Shown: in pieces, positions 1 through 12,400 of the stretch
How positions within the stretch are numbered: the stretch's first letter is position 1
Layout of the letters: each line of letters begins with the position of its first letter
Assembly: GCA_009746045.1 (NCBI GenBank)
Contig: RPFO01000296.1
Coordinates: 1,419,775 to 1,483,774, forward strand
Source: Mesostigma viride
Taxonomy: Eukaryota > Streptophyta > Mesostigmatophyceae > Mesostigmatales > Mesostigmataceae
Direction of reading: 5' to 3'
DNA: 64,000 nucleotides
Notes under the pieces: model-generated
Seen by the model: the letters and a program-made list of their open reading frames with translations, nothing else
Databases searched by the model: none
What the model was told of the DNA's origin: nothing
Translations under genes and position numbers: made by a program

Positions 1-1569
1 GACCGACCCCGCGTGTTGTGAATGACGCCGTATTACCGAATCCTGTTTCGAATCAGCACTTGAGGCAGCGGCCAGATCCGCCTGTAAGTTGAGCATCCGG
101 TTGATGTCGAAAGTGACATAGAGTTTATCGTTGTTTGCATTCCAACCGGTGCCGCTCCAAACATGCATAGCTAGAGAGACTTCGTGCATTTCTCAGTTTA
201 TGTTTGCGCCAAATTTTCTATTGTAATCCAAATTTGGAAAGTGGCAGTCACGCGTTATAACACTAGCCTTTTAGCTTTTACGCACAGATCCTGCCAATCT
301 CAAAGGTTGAAAATAAACACTGGCAGTTTGTTGAGCCAGACATTATCCTGCATATTGGACAAGCATCGAGCTGAAGCTACCAGTTCCCTGAAATTGTAAA
401 TGGAGGAGTAAGCAGGGAATTCACGCTAGGCATGGATGCGCTGTCATAATCGCTTTCATCCAAGCTGTCGTTTTTGGCAGCAAGGATGCATGTCTATCTT
501 AAATTTACAAGAAATCTAAAATATCAAGAATGACGTCATGTCTACATCTACAATTTGACCAGGAATGACCAGGAATGCTCTTGTGTATATATGGTCCACT
601 GACTCCACTCGTTGCCCCCTTGTTAACAAATGCAATGTGCTTGTCTCCAATGATATCATGGTGCCAGCCTCCTGGCATTCATGCTAGGAATACACTCAAT
701 ACAGGTATCAGTGGCGGCCCGTCCTGTGAGCCGGTATCACGGCTGTCCCAAGCCAGCGGGACACAGCTTCGAAATCATCCACCGGACTCCTCCATACGAG
801 AAGCACCCGTGACCAGCGTGCCTGAGGTAAGGACCAGAAGCCATGATAGGCTGGGAAAATGACCGCAAGGCATCCGATTTTGGAACGAGGAAAAGCTGGA
901 ATATAGAAAAACTTGGAATCAGAAGATATGTACTATCATAATGACGTCCAGAAATGGTACTACGGAAATTTCTTATGTGTTTTTGTGCCAGAAAAGGAGC
1001 AGCAAATTCTAAGTATTCCTAGAGGAGACTCCTTTCGTATGCATGCTCTCCATTCTGTCTGCATCTTTGCAGCTGGAAACCTTAGTCACCTTCGGAGAGC
1101 AGGCTTAGATTACCTTACACTCCCAACCTGCTTTTTTTCAATGATCGCCTTTTATATTGTCGCCTTTCCATCGTCACTTTCCCTTGTACTTCCAACCTTC
1201 CACTCTCGTTTATGGTGCCTGACCAGCGCCTTGGCCCCCTCGATTAACTATATAACCTTTTTCCATACTGTTACCTAGCGTGGCCCACCACGCATGCTGC
1301 TGGCAACCGCATATCCTGTCAGCTCTGCATCCAGTTTCGCTGACGTTTGATATCTTGGTACTGCTGTCTGCTAATGAGGAGTCTGAGCCGATATAGGTTG
1401 TATCAATGCCTAGGCATATATAGATTGGTCTGCGTGACAACTGACAAGCAAGCGCTGCCTGGAGATGCAGCGGTTTGGACAATTATATCGTTGCCGTCAT
1501 ATCCCACCCTGAAGACCAATATCAAACACTGATGTCAGTGCAAATATAGATTCCCCTTATCCATTTCGC
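1..1569. other. 5' flank, no gene recognised
   Basis: I see no coding signal that I can defend here. Two open stretches (575-862 and 913-1278, plus strand) lack recognisable domains and have no ATG context or GC-rich third positions like the exons downstream. The segment may hold the promoter or 5' UTR of the polymerase gene that starts at or near 1570. Confidence 0.4.
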
Positions 1570-2171
1570 ATGCTCACATCACAGGACGCAGCCAGGGAGG
1601 GTCCCCAGCAGATCCCCCTCTACCCCCTCTTCTCTCAACGGCCCAAGTCAGCACCTCCAATGCCGACAGGGGCACAGAACCCTGCGTTAGATAGGCCCGC
1701 TCGGCCCACCAGGGAGCCAGTGCCCCCTCATGGCAGCCCCCCGCCACCGAGAGGAGGGGCAAGTCCACCCGGGAGGCACCCAAGTCAAGCCACAACAGGG
1801 CAAGCCGACCAAGCCCAAGCCAGGGCAGGACAGGTCATAAGAGGCCAGGGCGGGACTAACCAAGCTAGGGCAGGCCCAGGTGGGGTAGGCGCCTCCGGGC
1901 CAGGCCAGGCCATCCCAGGGACGCGACAGGGTGGTGAACGGCCTGCTGATTCTGTGGCGAGGAATGTATTGGCCTCCGACGCAGCGGCTCCCGTGGCGAG
2001 GAATGCGGCGCTTGCAGGGCTCCCGCGTGCCAAAAATAGCAAGGACCTGGTGTTCCTGGATAACCAGGGTGCGATGGACGGCTTTGTGGGCCAGCTGTCG
2101 CAAGCGGAGAGCGTCGCGTTCGGCGTGCTGCTCAAGGATAGCGCCAGCGCCGAGGTGTTCAGCACGCTACG
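1570..2171 (+). CDS. POLQ-like exon 1
   Basis: Low-complexity Pro/Gly/Ala/Gln N-terminal region, then a folded segment beginning near residue 150 (SKDLVFLDNQGAMDGF) at the start of the exonuclease-like domain. The donor is CG|GTGAGG, ending in phase 2. The start ATG is the first in frame and is not otherwise supported. Confidence 0.65.
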
Positions 2172-5100
2172 GTGAGGATGATGGATGGGATCTCGATCTG
2201 ACTTACAATGCTGCTTCAGGAATTGTTACCTTTGAATGTCTCCAACGCTTATCATCGCATCTGCGCCAGTCTAGCTTGTCTCGCACTTCAACCATCGCGA
2301 GCCCATCATCATGCTTCAACCATCGCAAGCCCACCGTCATGCTTCAACGATTGCAACCACTCTTAAGGAATCTGTTATGGGAGAAGAAAAATATCAGGGT
2401 GTGGGGTTCGGTGGTTGGGACGGGGGACATGTTGCGGCTCCTCTGGCCAGCACGGTCCACAGCCAATCGCCTTGTGATGTGCCTTGCCCTTGATATCTTT
2501 TCTGTTGACTGAGCCTGTCGGAGGACTGCGAGTCTTAAGAGACCCAGATATCGATACACCAAGAGTTTCCGTGTATTTCCCAGCAACGAAGAAGTCTGTT
2601 GCAGCTAGGTGGCATGAATTGGACCTCGGGTCCTCTGGCAGTGAGGCCTTGGCACCTTTCCGTCCTCCAATATAAAATATATATACTTTGCCTATATATG
2701 CCTTAGATATAGGCAAAGTTGGGCATGGGGGAATGATGATGTTGCCTGCCACCTACCTTGTTGGCATGCGTATATATGGTCTAAAGTTATTCTCACAGCC
2801 ATGGATCTAGGATCCAGGAAAGAAAAGAACGGATGAGAAGAAAAGGAAAAGCACTCAAAAGTCCAGGAAACGTGCAACCACGTTGATCCATTTTTCCTGC
2901 CAACTGACCCTTTTATGTGCTTAGTCCAATGGGGCTGTATTGCTCGATGCTTGCTGTGTGGTTGACGGTGCCTGCAGGGACCTCTCGTCTTCGCAAATGC
3001 GCATCGTCAGGAAGAAGGTAATGACTGAACGCTGCAGTGACAGCTGGCATTCACCTCCTTTTCATGAAATTCAGTGTTCTATGAGCCCCCATTTAGGTTG
3101 CTGACCAAGGGCAACTTCATAAGAGTTTGACTAGGGAATTTTTCAGACAACGGAGCACAACTATAGTTTTATAGAATACTACCACAGCTTTTCCACACCT
3201 TACTGAATACAATCATGTGCAGGACTTCCTTCCATCTTCTGATCCAGCAACCGATACACCTATGAGTAGGGCTTGTGTCTCCTTTCTGATCCGACTCATT
3301 TGTACGAGTATGCGTCGAGCCTGCATCTCTCTCTCTCCCCTTTTGCAGAGGAAGGAGCTGTACGGCGACTCACCAGCAGACGACGACTCGGCCACGCTGC
3401 CCGCCAACACGCTCGTCCCCGACTTGATCGGTGTCGGGTTTGTGATCCTAGGACAAACACCCCCTGATCATTCCCACGACCCCGCAGCTCCCCTTGATAA
3501 CGCCACCTCCTTGCCCCAGGCCAGATCTGCAGAGGGCCCATCCGCAAGGCCTAATGGCCCGCCGCTTTACTTGCTCCCCTTGGGGGACTTCGGCGTGAGC
3601 GTGATCCCCGAACGCCGTGCGGCGCAGGGTGCGGCCAGGGACCGGGCGCTGCGCCTGCTGGCATCGTTCCTGCGGTCGCCCCACGTGCGCAAGGCGTGCT
3701 TTAACCTGCAGGCCACGCTCGTACAGCTCATGGCCGCTGGGGTGGCCGAGGCGACGGTGGTTGCCGCGTGTCGCATGCCCGATCACCTGCGGGACCCAAG
3801 GATCATGGTACGTCCGTCGATGTGTTGATATGAATACAATAGTTGTCTCATTGATGATGAAACCCGAGGATCATAGTGAGTCCTTAGAAGGACAAGAACC
3901 CTCTGAATGGCGAGAGGCCTTAGAATCACGGAATCCCGCCAATGGGTTCTAATATGGGTTTATGTAGATTTTCTAGAGATATGCGATCCGACCAGGATCC
4001 GACAGCTGTAGGGGTGACGGGGCGCCTTCGCGAGGCCTGATTCGGTCTGGGATGATGTGCTTTGGTTCCATGTGCTCATCGGACAAAGAATCACTGTTTC
4101 AAACCTACCATGGCAATAACCATGTCTTTGAATCCTACCATAGCAATAACCATGTCTTTGAATCCTACCATAGCAATAACCATGTCTTTGAATCCTACCA
4201 TAGCAATAACCTATCATCCTATTTGCGCGTCTGGGCAAGCAGGTGTCCACGCACGGGCATGCTCGTTTCTATGGTAGGCGTCCGTGGTGGATCTGCCAAC
4301 CGGCCGCTCTGCCTGCTGGATGCCCTGGCCAGCCATGCCCAAGCTAGTTCTTGCTTCTAGTCAGTCGAGATAATAAGGTCTGTTTCCCTTGCTTCTTGCG
4401 CCTGGAGCAAGTCATTTACTAGAGCATCCTCACTCGACGAATTCGACACGCTGTGGCATCCTTATTTAAACTAGAGTATTCTCGCCCAACGAATACGACA
4501 CGCTGTGGCATCCTTTTACACGCTCCACGTCCCAGGGATGGCCCGTGCTATCAACACAAGTGGTGCTGGTTCGGCACGCTATGGCTTAACTAACTGTTTG
4601 GCATTCGTACACATGCTTGCTCCCTATCCCAGGCGTGGCATTCCCTATATAGCCTAACCTGGACTCTGTACGACTCTGTGGACTCTGTATGGCTCTATGG
4701 TTTCAACCCTAATAAATACCCATCCTGTGCTCCCCCTCCCAGGCATGGCTAGTGGAGCCGGAGCTCCCCTCCTACGACCTGCCCGCGCTGCTGGCTTGGG
4801 CGGGCGTCCAGGGTGGTCCTGGGGGCCCCGCGTCCCAGCCCGAGGCCTGCACCGGCCTCCCCCCCTCAACGCAGGCAGCTCTCTCTTTGGCTTCGACGCC
4901 CGAAGCGCCGCTGGTCAACCCGGTGGACCTCTTCCGGTGCGACCTGGAGGCCTCGGCGCGGCTGGGGGGGTCCCTTGGGCGGCGGCTTGGGCTGGACGAG
5001 GCCGCCCCAGAGGGGGCGTGCAGGGCGGCAGGCGCAATGAGCACCGAGGTGCAGCTTGCGGCGCTGCTGGCCAGGTGGGGGTGGGGGTGGGGTAAGGGTG

Positions 5101-8100
5101 GGTGGATGTGGGGGGGGCTGTTGGCAAATTTGGCGTGTGGGTGAGGGGTCATGTGGGTAGGGTTGTTGGCAAGGGGGGGGGGGGGGTCACGTGGGTGAGG
5201 CTGTTGGCTAGGTGGGTGGGCATGTGAGGAGCAGGATAAATGTAATAGGGTGCTAGGATAAGTGTGCTAGGGTGCACGATACCATAGACTAAAATAGTGC
5301 GAAGTGTAGTCCAACTTGTATCATTGAGCTGTCTGGGGCCACACTCATGCATGCTGTGGACAGGGGCTTTTCTGGTGTAGAGAGGGGGGTGCTGCTGGAT
5401 GCTGTGTTCTAGACGCCCACCCCCTGGAAACTGCTGCTTCGTTGTGACGCGTGCAAACCGGCAAATGAACCTTACGGAATAAGGGCTAACTAAACTGACT
5501 AAGTAGCTAAGGAACTAGGTAACTAACCAGCTATCAGCTGTGTTTACTACTTGCACACTGCAGGCTGGAGCTGACTGGGACCCCCGTGGACGAGACGTAC
5601 ATGTCCCACAAGGGCCAGGCACTGCAGGGTCGCATGGAAACTCTGGTAGCCCAGAGCCACGCTTGCGTCGGCCACGAGTTCAACCTGGCCAGCCCCCTGC
5701 AGCTGTCCAAGGTGCTGTTCGAGGAGCTGGGGCTCAAGCCACCCCCAGCGGTGGCGGGTGTCAGTCGTAAGGCGGCCACCACACACGCGACAACAAACGA
5801 GACAGCGCTGCAGCAGCTGGTGGGGGTGCACCCGCTGCCCGCGCTGGTGCTGGAGTACCGGAATATCGCCAAGCTCAAGGTGCGTTCAAAGAAGCCCAGC
5901 GGTAGAAATAGTTAGTACTGGCAACTGGCACGCTATATCTTCGTACAGTGCTGCCGGCGCTGGTGCTCGAGTACCGCAACACTCAAGGTGGGTGACCTGT
6001 CCTGCAACTGAAGCCTTGCGCACGCTTGGAACTAAACCTTGAACACGCAGCTGTATACATAGTTGCTGTTAGGAGTGAATGACGTTGTCGGCGCTGATGC
6101 TTGCGTATCACAACATTGAGAAACACATGGTGAGGAGCAGATATTCTATTTCTAGTATCCGCTGTTAATGCCGCACAACTGCTAGCAGTATGTTTGTAAA
6201 TCATGGTCGGTGGTGCTGCTGAAATGCCGCAACAGTCAACACTAATGGCCCCTTTCTACACTAGTTTCGTAAAACTTTCGTTAACTTTACGGGGAAAAAA
6301 TTACACGGGAAAAAAAAAGAACGCTACACTGCAACGCTCAGCACGAATAGAATGCGCTGCTTAGATTCTTCGCTGTCCACGGCAGCAAAGTGCTTATAGT
6401 GTCCACTGCCCAAAGCATTATGGTGCATAGAGTGTCCGCTGCCCATGCCAGATGTGGAAGACACCTCACGGTTGGCATAGGGAAGTGCCGCTGGTGCAAT
6501 ATCTCGAACAACGGCAAACCCTTTCTGCTTCTTTCTTTGCCCTCTTTGTACCCGTTTCCTCTCCCTTTGTCTTGTCCAAGGCCACAGTCCACCTGGGCCG
6601 GCTGTGCTCATAGGCCGTAAGGGGGTAAGTCTTAGGTAAAGTAGGTAAGTTGCAAACATGCAACTTACCGTACCTAAGACTTACCCCATATATTGATCTA
6701 TGCCTCTTTCCACTCGTGGTTACCCCTCTGTCCTGTTCGACTAACGTCAAGACTTACCCTGACTTGCACTGGTCTATGCCTCTTTGCACCCACTGTCACC
6801 CCTCTGACTTGATCAACCCTGGAATCCGTGCGGATGGACGCGCTAATGAGTTGACCCCCGTGAGGGCGCACACTCTCCACATCTTAACACACGTCTTAAC
6901 ACACATCTTAACACACATCTTAACACACATCTTAACACACATCTCAAGGCACATCTTAACACGCATCTTAACACACATCTTACGACACATCTCAAGGAAC
7001 ATCTTAACACACATCCTGACTCTAGCCTTCTACCTACCCTTTTGCCCACTTTCTACCCCATTGTTTGCTGCCTTTTCTCCTTTGCCTTGCTCTACGTGTC
7101 GCAGTCCACGTGGGTGGACACTCAAATAGGGCCACTGGTATCATATCTCAGATCTTTCCAACCCATCAATTGTCTTCTTTCTTTTGCCCCCTTTGTCTCA
7201 CCTTGGCCACACCACGCTGCAGTCCATCTGGGTGGATGCCCTGGCGGGCCACACAAAGCGTAACTAGCACTTACCTGAAACATTCTTGAAACTGCTTTTT
7301 GCCCTCCTCCTGCCCCTATGTTGTATTCCCATTGCAGCCCACCTGGTTGATGGTCTGGTGGGCCACACACAACGCTTCTCACATCTGCCCTTGTACTTCT
7401 TTCTTTGCCCCCTTTTTGCCCGCTTTCTACCCCATTCCTTGCTATCTTTCCCTATGTGTGTTCAACCCCGCAGTCCACCTTGGGGATGCCCTGGTGGACC
7501 ACACGCGTGGCGATGCCCTGGGCCACACTCATCATGTCTGAAATGCTTCTACCCTAATCTTTGTTGTCTGCGCCCCCTTCGCCTTACACATCGCTCCACA
7601 GTCCACCTGGGTCGACGCACTTGTGGGCCACACGCGGCGCGACCGGGCCGGCCAGGCGCGCGTGCACAGCCGCTGGCACGCGCAGAACACCGCCACGGGC
7701 CGGCTGAGCAGCTCCGACCCGAACCTGCAGTGCGTGCCCAAGTTTGTGCTCGAGGGGAGGCCGAGCGGGCGGCCTACCTTGGATGGGGGGGACTTCTTCG
7801 ATGACGAGGAGCCGCGCGAGGGGGAGGGGAGTGGGGCAGGGGCGCGGCTGGAGGGGGATGCGATTCGGATCAGCATCCGGGACGCGTTCGTGGCCAGGAA
7901 GGGGTGAGTTCCGAGTTATGACCAGGACGGGTGATTGTGGGTCCATCACGAGGAAAGGGTTCAACGCGGAGTTATGACCAGGACGGGTGATTGTGGGTCC
8001 ATCACGAGGAAAGGGTTCAAGGCGGAGTTATGACCAGGACGGGTGATTGTGGGTCCATCACGAGGAAAGGGTTCAACGCGGAGTTATGACCAGGACGGGT

Positions 8101-9368
8101 GATTGTGGGTCCATCACGAGGAAAGGGTTCAATGCGGAGTTATGACCAGGACGGGTGATTGTGGGTCCATCACGAGGAAAGGGTTCAACGCGGAGTTATG
8201 ACCAGGACGGGTGATTGTGGGTCCATCACGAGGAAAGGGTTAAAGGCGGAGTTACGACCAGGAAGGGTGATTGTGGGTCCATCACGAGGAAAGGGTTAAA
8301 GGCGGAGTTACGACCAGGAAGGGTGATTGTGGGTCCATCACGAGGAAAGGGTTCAAGGCGGAGTTATGACCAGGACGGGTGATTGTGGGTCCATCACGAG
8401 GAAAGGGTTAAAGGCGGAGTTACGACCAGGACGGGTGATTGTGGGTCCATCACGAGGAAAGGGTTCAACGCGGAGTTATGACCAGGACGGGTGATTGTGG
8501 GTCCATCACGAGGAAAGGGTTCAAGGCGGAGTTATGACCAGGACGGGTGATTGTGGGTCCATCACGAGGAAAGGGTTCAAGGCGGAGTTATGACCAGGAC
8601 GGGTGATTGTGGGTCCATCACGAGGAAAGGGTTCAACGCGGAGTTATGACCAGGACGGGTGATTGTGGGTCCATCACGAGGAAAGGGTTCAAGGCGGAGT
8701 TATGACCAGGACGGGTGATTGTGGGTCCATCACGAGGAAAGGGTTAAAGGCGGAGTTATGACCAGGAAGGGTGATTGCGGATCTATAACAAGGTAGGGGT
8801 GGGTATGGAGTTACCAGGAGGGGTGATCGTGGATTTGTGAAGTTATGTTCAGGGCCAACCGTGGACTCATGACCAGGATGGAATGCGTGTGAGCTTACTT
8901 GCTTGCTGGTGTGACTGTAAACGTGAGCGGCTTGAATACCATGTACACATAGTTGTCTCATAGTTGACATATGCTGGTATTGTTTGGGCTATACCCACAG
9001 AAATGTTCCCTGCCCGAACCACAGGCATATGGCACCGTTCCCCCTGGTAGTAGCTACCACCTACTGGTAGTTTCTGCGGCTAGCTAGCGCTGCTGGGTTT
9101 CCTCACAACCTTTGCTTTTTCTTGCAAACGCTGCTCCCGCCCCAGTCACGTGCTGCTGTGCGCCGACTACTCTCAGATCGAGCTGCGTGTGCTGGCCCAC
9201 CTGAGCGGCGACGCCAAGCTGATCGGCATGCTCGAGAAGGCGGGTCCGGACGGCGATGTCTTCCTACTGATTGCCACGCAGTGGCTGCACAAGCCCACCG
9301 GCGCCGTCACGCCGGAAGAGCGGCAGGCTGCCAAGGTAATGGATAGGTAGTACTAGAACTATGTAGTT

Positions 9369-9401
<33 letters not shown>

Positions 9402-9428
9402 GTACTACTATTACTACTACTACTACTG

Positions 9429-9470
<42 letters not shown>

Positions 9471-12400
9471 GGTAGTGCTGCTGTAGTGTAGCTCTATAAG
9501 GAAAGCCGTGAGGTATCATTAGGGAAAGTGCCGCCGTCGCATAGGACGAGCGGCAAACCACCGTGATACTACAGGTGCGGTGGTACTATAAGGTGCGGTG
9601 CTAATGCTGGTTGTAGGTATCTTTCTGCGATCGTTCTATGATACCCCGACAGTTAGGTACTTTAAGGTGCGGTGCTAATGCTGGTTGTAGGTATCTTTCT
9701 GCGATCTTTCTATGATACCCCGACAGTTAGGTACTATAAGGTGCGGTGCTAATGCTGGTTCTAGGTATCTTTCTGCGATCTTTCTATGATACCCCGACAG
9801 TTAGGTACATAGGAAAAGCCGGGGGGGGGGGGGGGGGGGCGAATATATGGTTCGGGATGTGACGGTCACGCCAGATTGGAATGTAGTTTCAGAGGTGTAG
9901 GCGTGTAGCAATTTGGGAAAACACATAGGAAAACTATGAACCAACCAAGCAGTTTGTGGGTATTCATCCGTTTTTCTTTATAATATCTCCCGCTCGTCGA
10001 CCACCGGCCACTGTGACGCGAAGATTGGCAGGATTTCAGGTAAGCTCCCTTTCTTCATGTGTGTCTCTCTCTCCCCCTTCTCTCTCTCTCTCTCTCTCTC
10101 TTTCTCTTCCCCTCCCCCCCCCCCCCCCCCCCCCCTACTACCACCATCATCACTCTCCCTTGTATTACCGTTTCCTATCACATTTGCCCCCTTGCAGCCC
10201 ATCTGTTACGCCATTCTGTACCGCCAGCGCACGCAGTCTACACGTTTAGTCTTACCATGCTCCCACAAAGACACGGCACTTCATCCCTTCCCCCATATCA
10301 TGCCCCCTCCCAGCGTGCGGTTGTTGCTATCAAAGCTGGCACGCACACCAACAAGAACAACGACACTCTGTTACCCTGTGACAGACTGAATTTCCTATCC
10401 CATGGACCCCCTCCCATAGCTTCTGCTACGGCGTGCTGTATCGCCGGGGCATCCATTGTACTTGCTATGTACACTCTCACAGTGCTTATTCGCCACATCC
10501 TCTTACTACCATATTAGTATACCATTAATAGTAGTATACCATTATGCCACCCATCCGTGCTGTATCCCACTATCCCCCTCCAGCTTTTCCCCGCTCCCAG
10601 CGCATCTGCTACGATGTGCTGTGCAGCTCAGGCGTGCAGTCTATGCCAGTTCCAGGACAAAACATAATGATACATGCTGCCATCAGTCATGGATTGGCTT
10701 GTATGCAATTCTTTGTCTAACATCCGTGCACCCATTCTAGCTCGATCGCCAAACTATTTTGAATAACTTGATTTAATACCGGTGCTGTCATGGTGCTTAT
10801 ATGCCAAACTTTTTCATATTTGTAAGGTGCTTGTATGCCAATTTGTTTCATATCATTGAGCCTGCCACGTGTGCTGTTTTCCTGTATCACTGCCTCCCTG
10901 TACCCAAACAGCGCGCCTGCTATGGCGTGATATACATGCGGGGCATGTCGTGCTGTAGGGCCAGTCAACATGCAGCTGATAATGTCTCTGTCAAACACGC
11001 TACTATTCTGTTTCCCTTTGACTACATCCCACCCAGCGCGTCTGCTACGGCGTGCTGTACGGGCAGGGCAAGGCCGCGCTGGCCTCCTTCCTCAAAGTCC
11101 CGGTGCTTCAAGCGCAGCGGCTGCTCGATTCGTTCCTCAACTTCTTCCCGCAGATGCGACAGTTCCTGCAGCGTGTCAAGGCAAGAGGCTCGCGGTTGCT
11201 CGCCAGTATTGCAGCAAACTAGATCATAGTCTCTCGCCTCACCACGGTGGATGTGGGCGTGGCTGCTTTGTGAATTGATACATAGTTGGCCTTGTCCGGT
11301 CTGGGACCAGAATTTTTTGCTGCACATGGTGGCGCAGCTTTCTGTACTACGTAATTCAGACTGGAAGCTTCGTGGTGCAGTTTATGCTAAATTCCATAAT
11401 GCAGCTTGTTTCTAGTCTGCATGGTCACAATGAGCTTTGTCCATAGTACTGTAGCAAGAATAATGTCGCAATATGTCAAGGAGACAACCAGCGCTGGCCA
11501 GAAATCAGGAGAATCCGGACCATGTCGCAATATGTGTCTGGCTGCTGGCAAAGATTCTGGCAACTTTCCGTGGTGCACAGTCTGGCAGTGATGCTAGCAA
11601 AAGTTATGCCATTGGCTCTCTGGCAAATACTCTGGCGACAACCCAGGCAGTGATACCGGCAGTAACTCTGCCATTCATCCTGGCAATGATTCTGGCACCA
11701 TTCCTGGCAGGGGTACTGGCCCCAAGTCCTTGTGACTGCATGGCATTGTACGGAGGTGCATGACCATATGCAGGGGACCTCCAAGTTGGGCTGTTGGTTC
11801 CTTAACCCCTGAACTCCTTGACCCCTTGACCCCTTGACCCCTTGACCCCTTGACCCTCTCACCCCTTTATCCCTTAACCACTTTGACCATTTAACCCGTT
11901 GACCACTGAGCCTGTTGGCTCTTCGATATCCAAACCCCTTGACCCCTTGGCCCTTTGGCAGTTTAGCCTGTCACCCATGTCTGCATCTCTTCTGCAATGC
12001 GATGGTCTCCTGCATGCAAGGGCATCCACCTGCTCTTGTTGTCCGTAGCTTTTGCATCATGAAATGGCAGCCTTATGTGCTTTGTTGAGCTTTGCTCGTT
12101 TTATATGTGTCACACGGACAGGCTCAAAGGGGACCGAACTGCGGTACGTAGCGTAGTACTAGCGCTTGTCACAAGGGTACTGCACCGGCAGGCTTTTTTG
12201 TGCGGGGGCTGAGTGTGATCCTGAAGTGCAGGCCTAGGTAGCTTCTAACGTTCGTCTCTAGACCTTGTACCTGCGCCAGGTGTGGCACAACTGTGATGGG
12301 CAGTCAGTACTTAGAGTGGTGTAGGGGACGTAGGGAGGCCTCTTTTCAGCTCCCACCCACCCACCCACGCTGCTCAGAGGGGCAACACCTTGTGTTCGAG

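Noticed and set aside
7914-8775. CRISPR or protein repeat interpretation of the 56-bp array
   Set aside because: Direct head-to-tail units without spacers, located in an intron.
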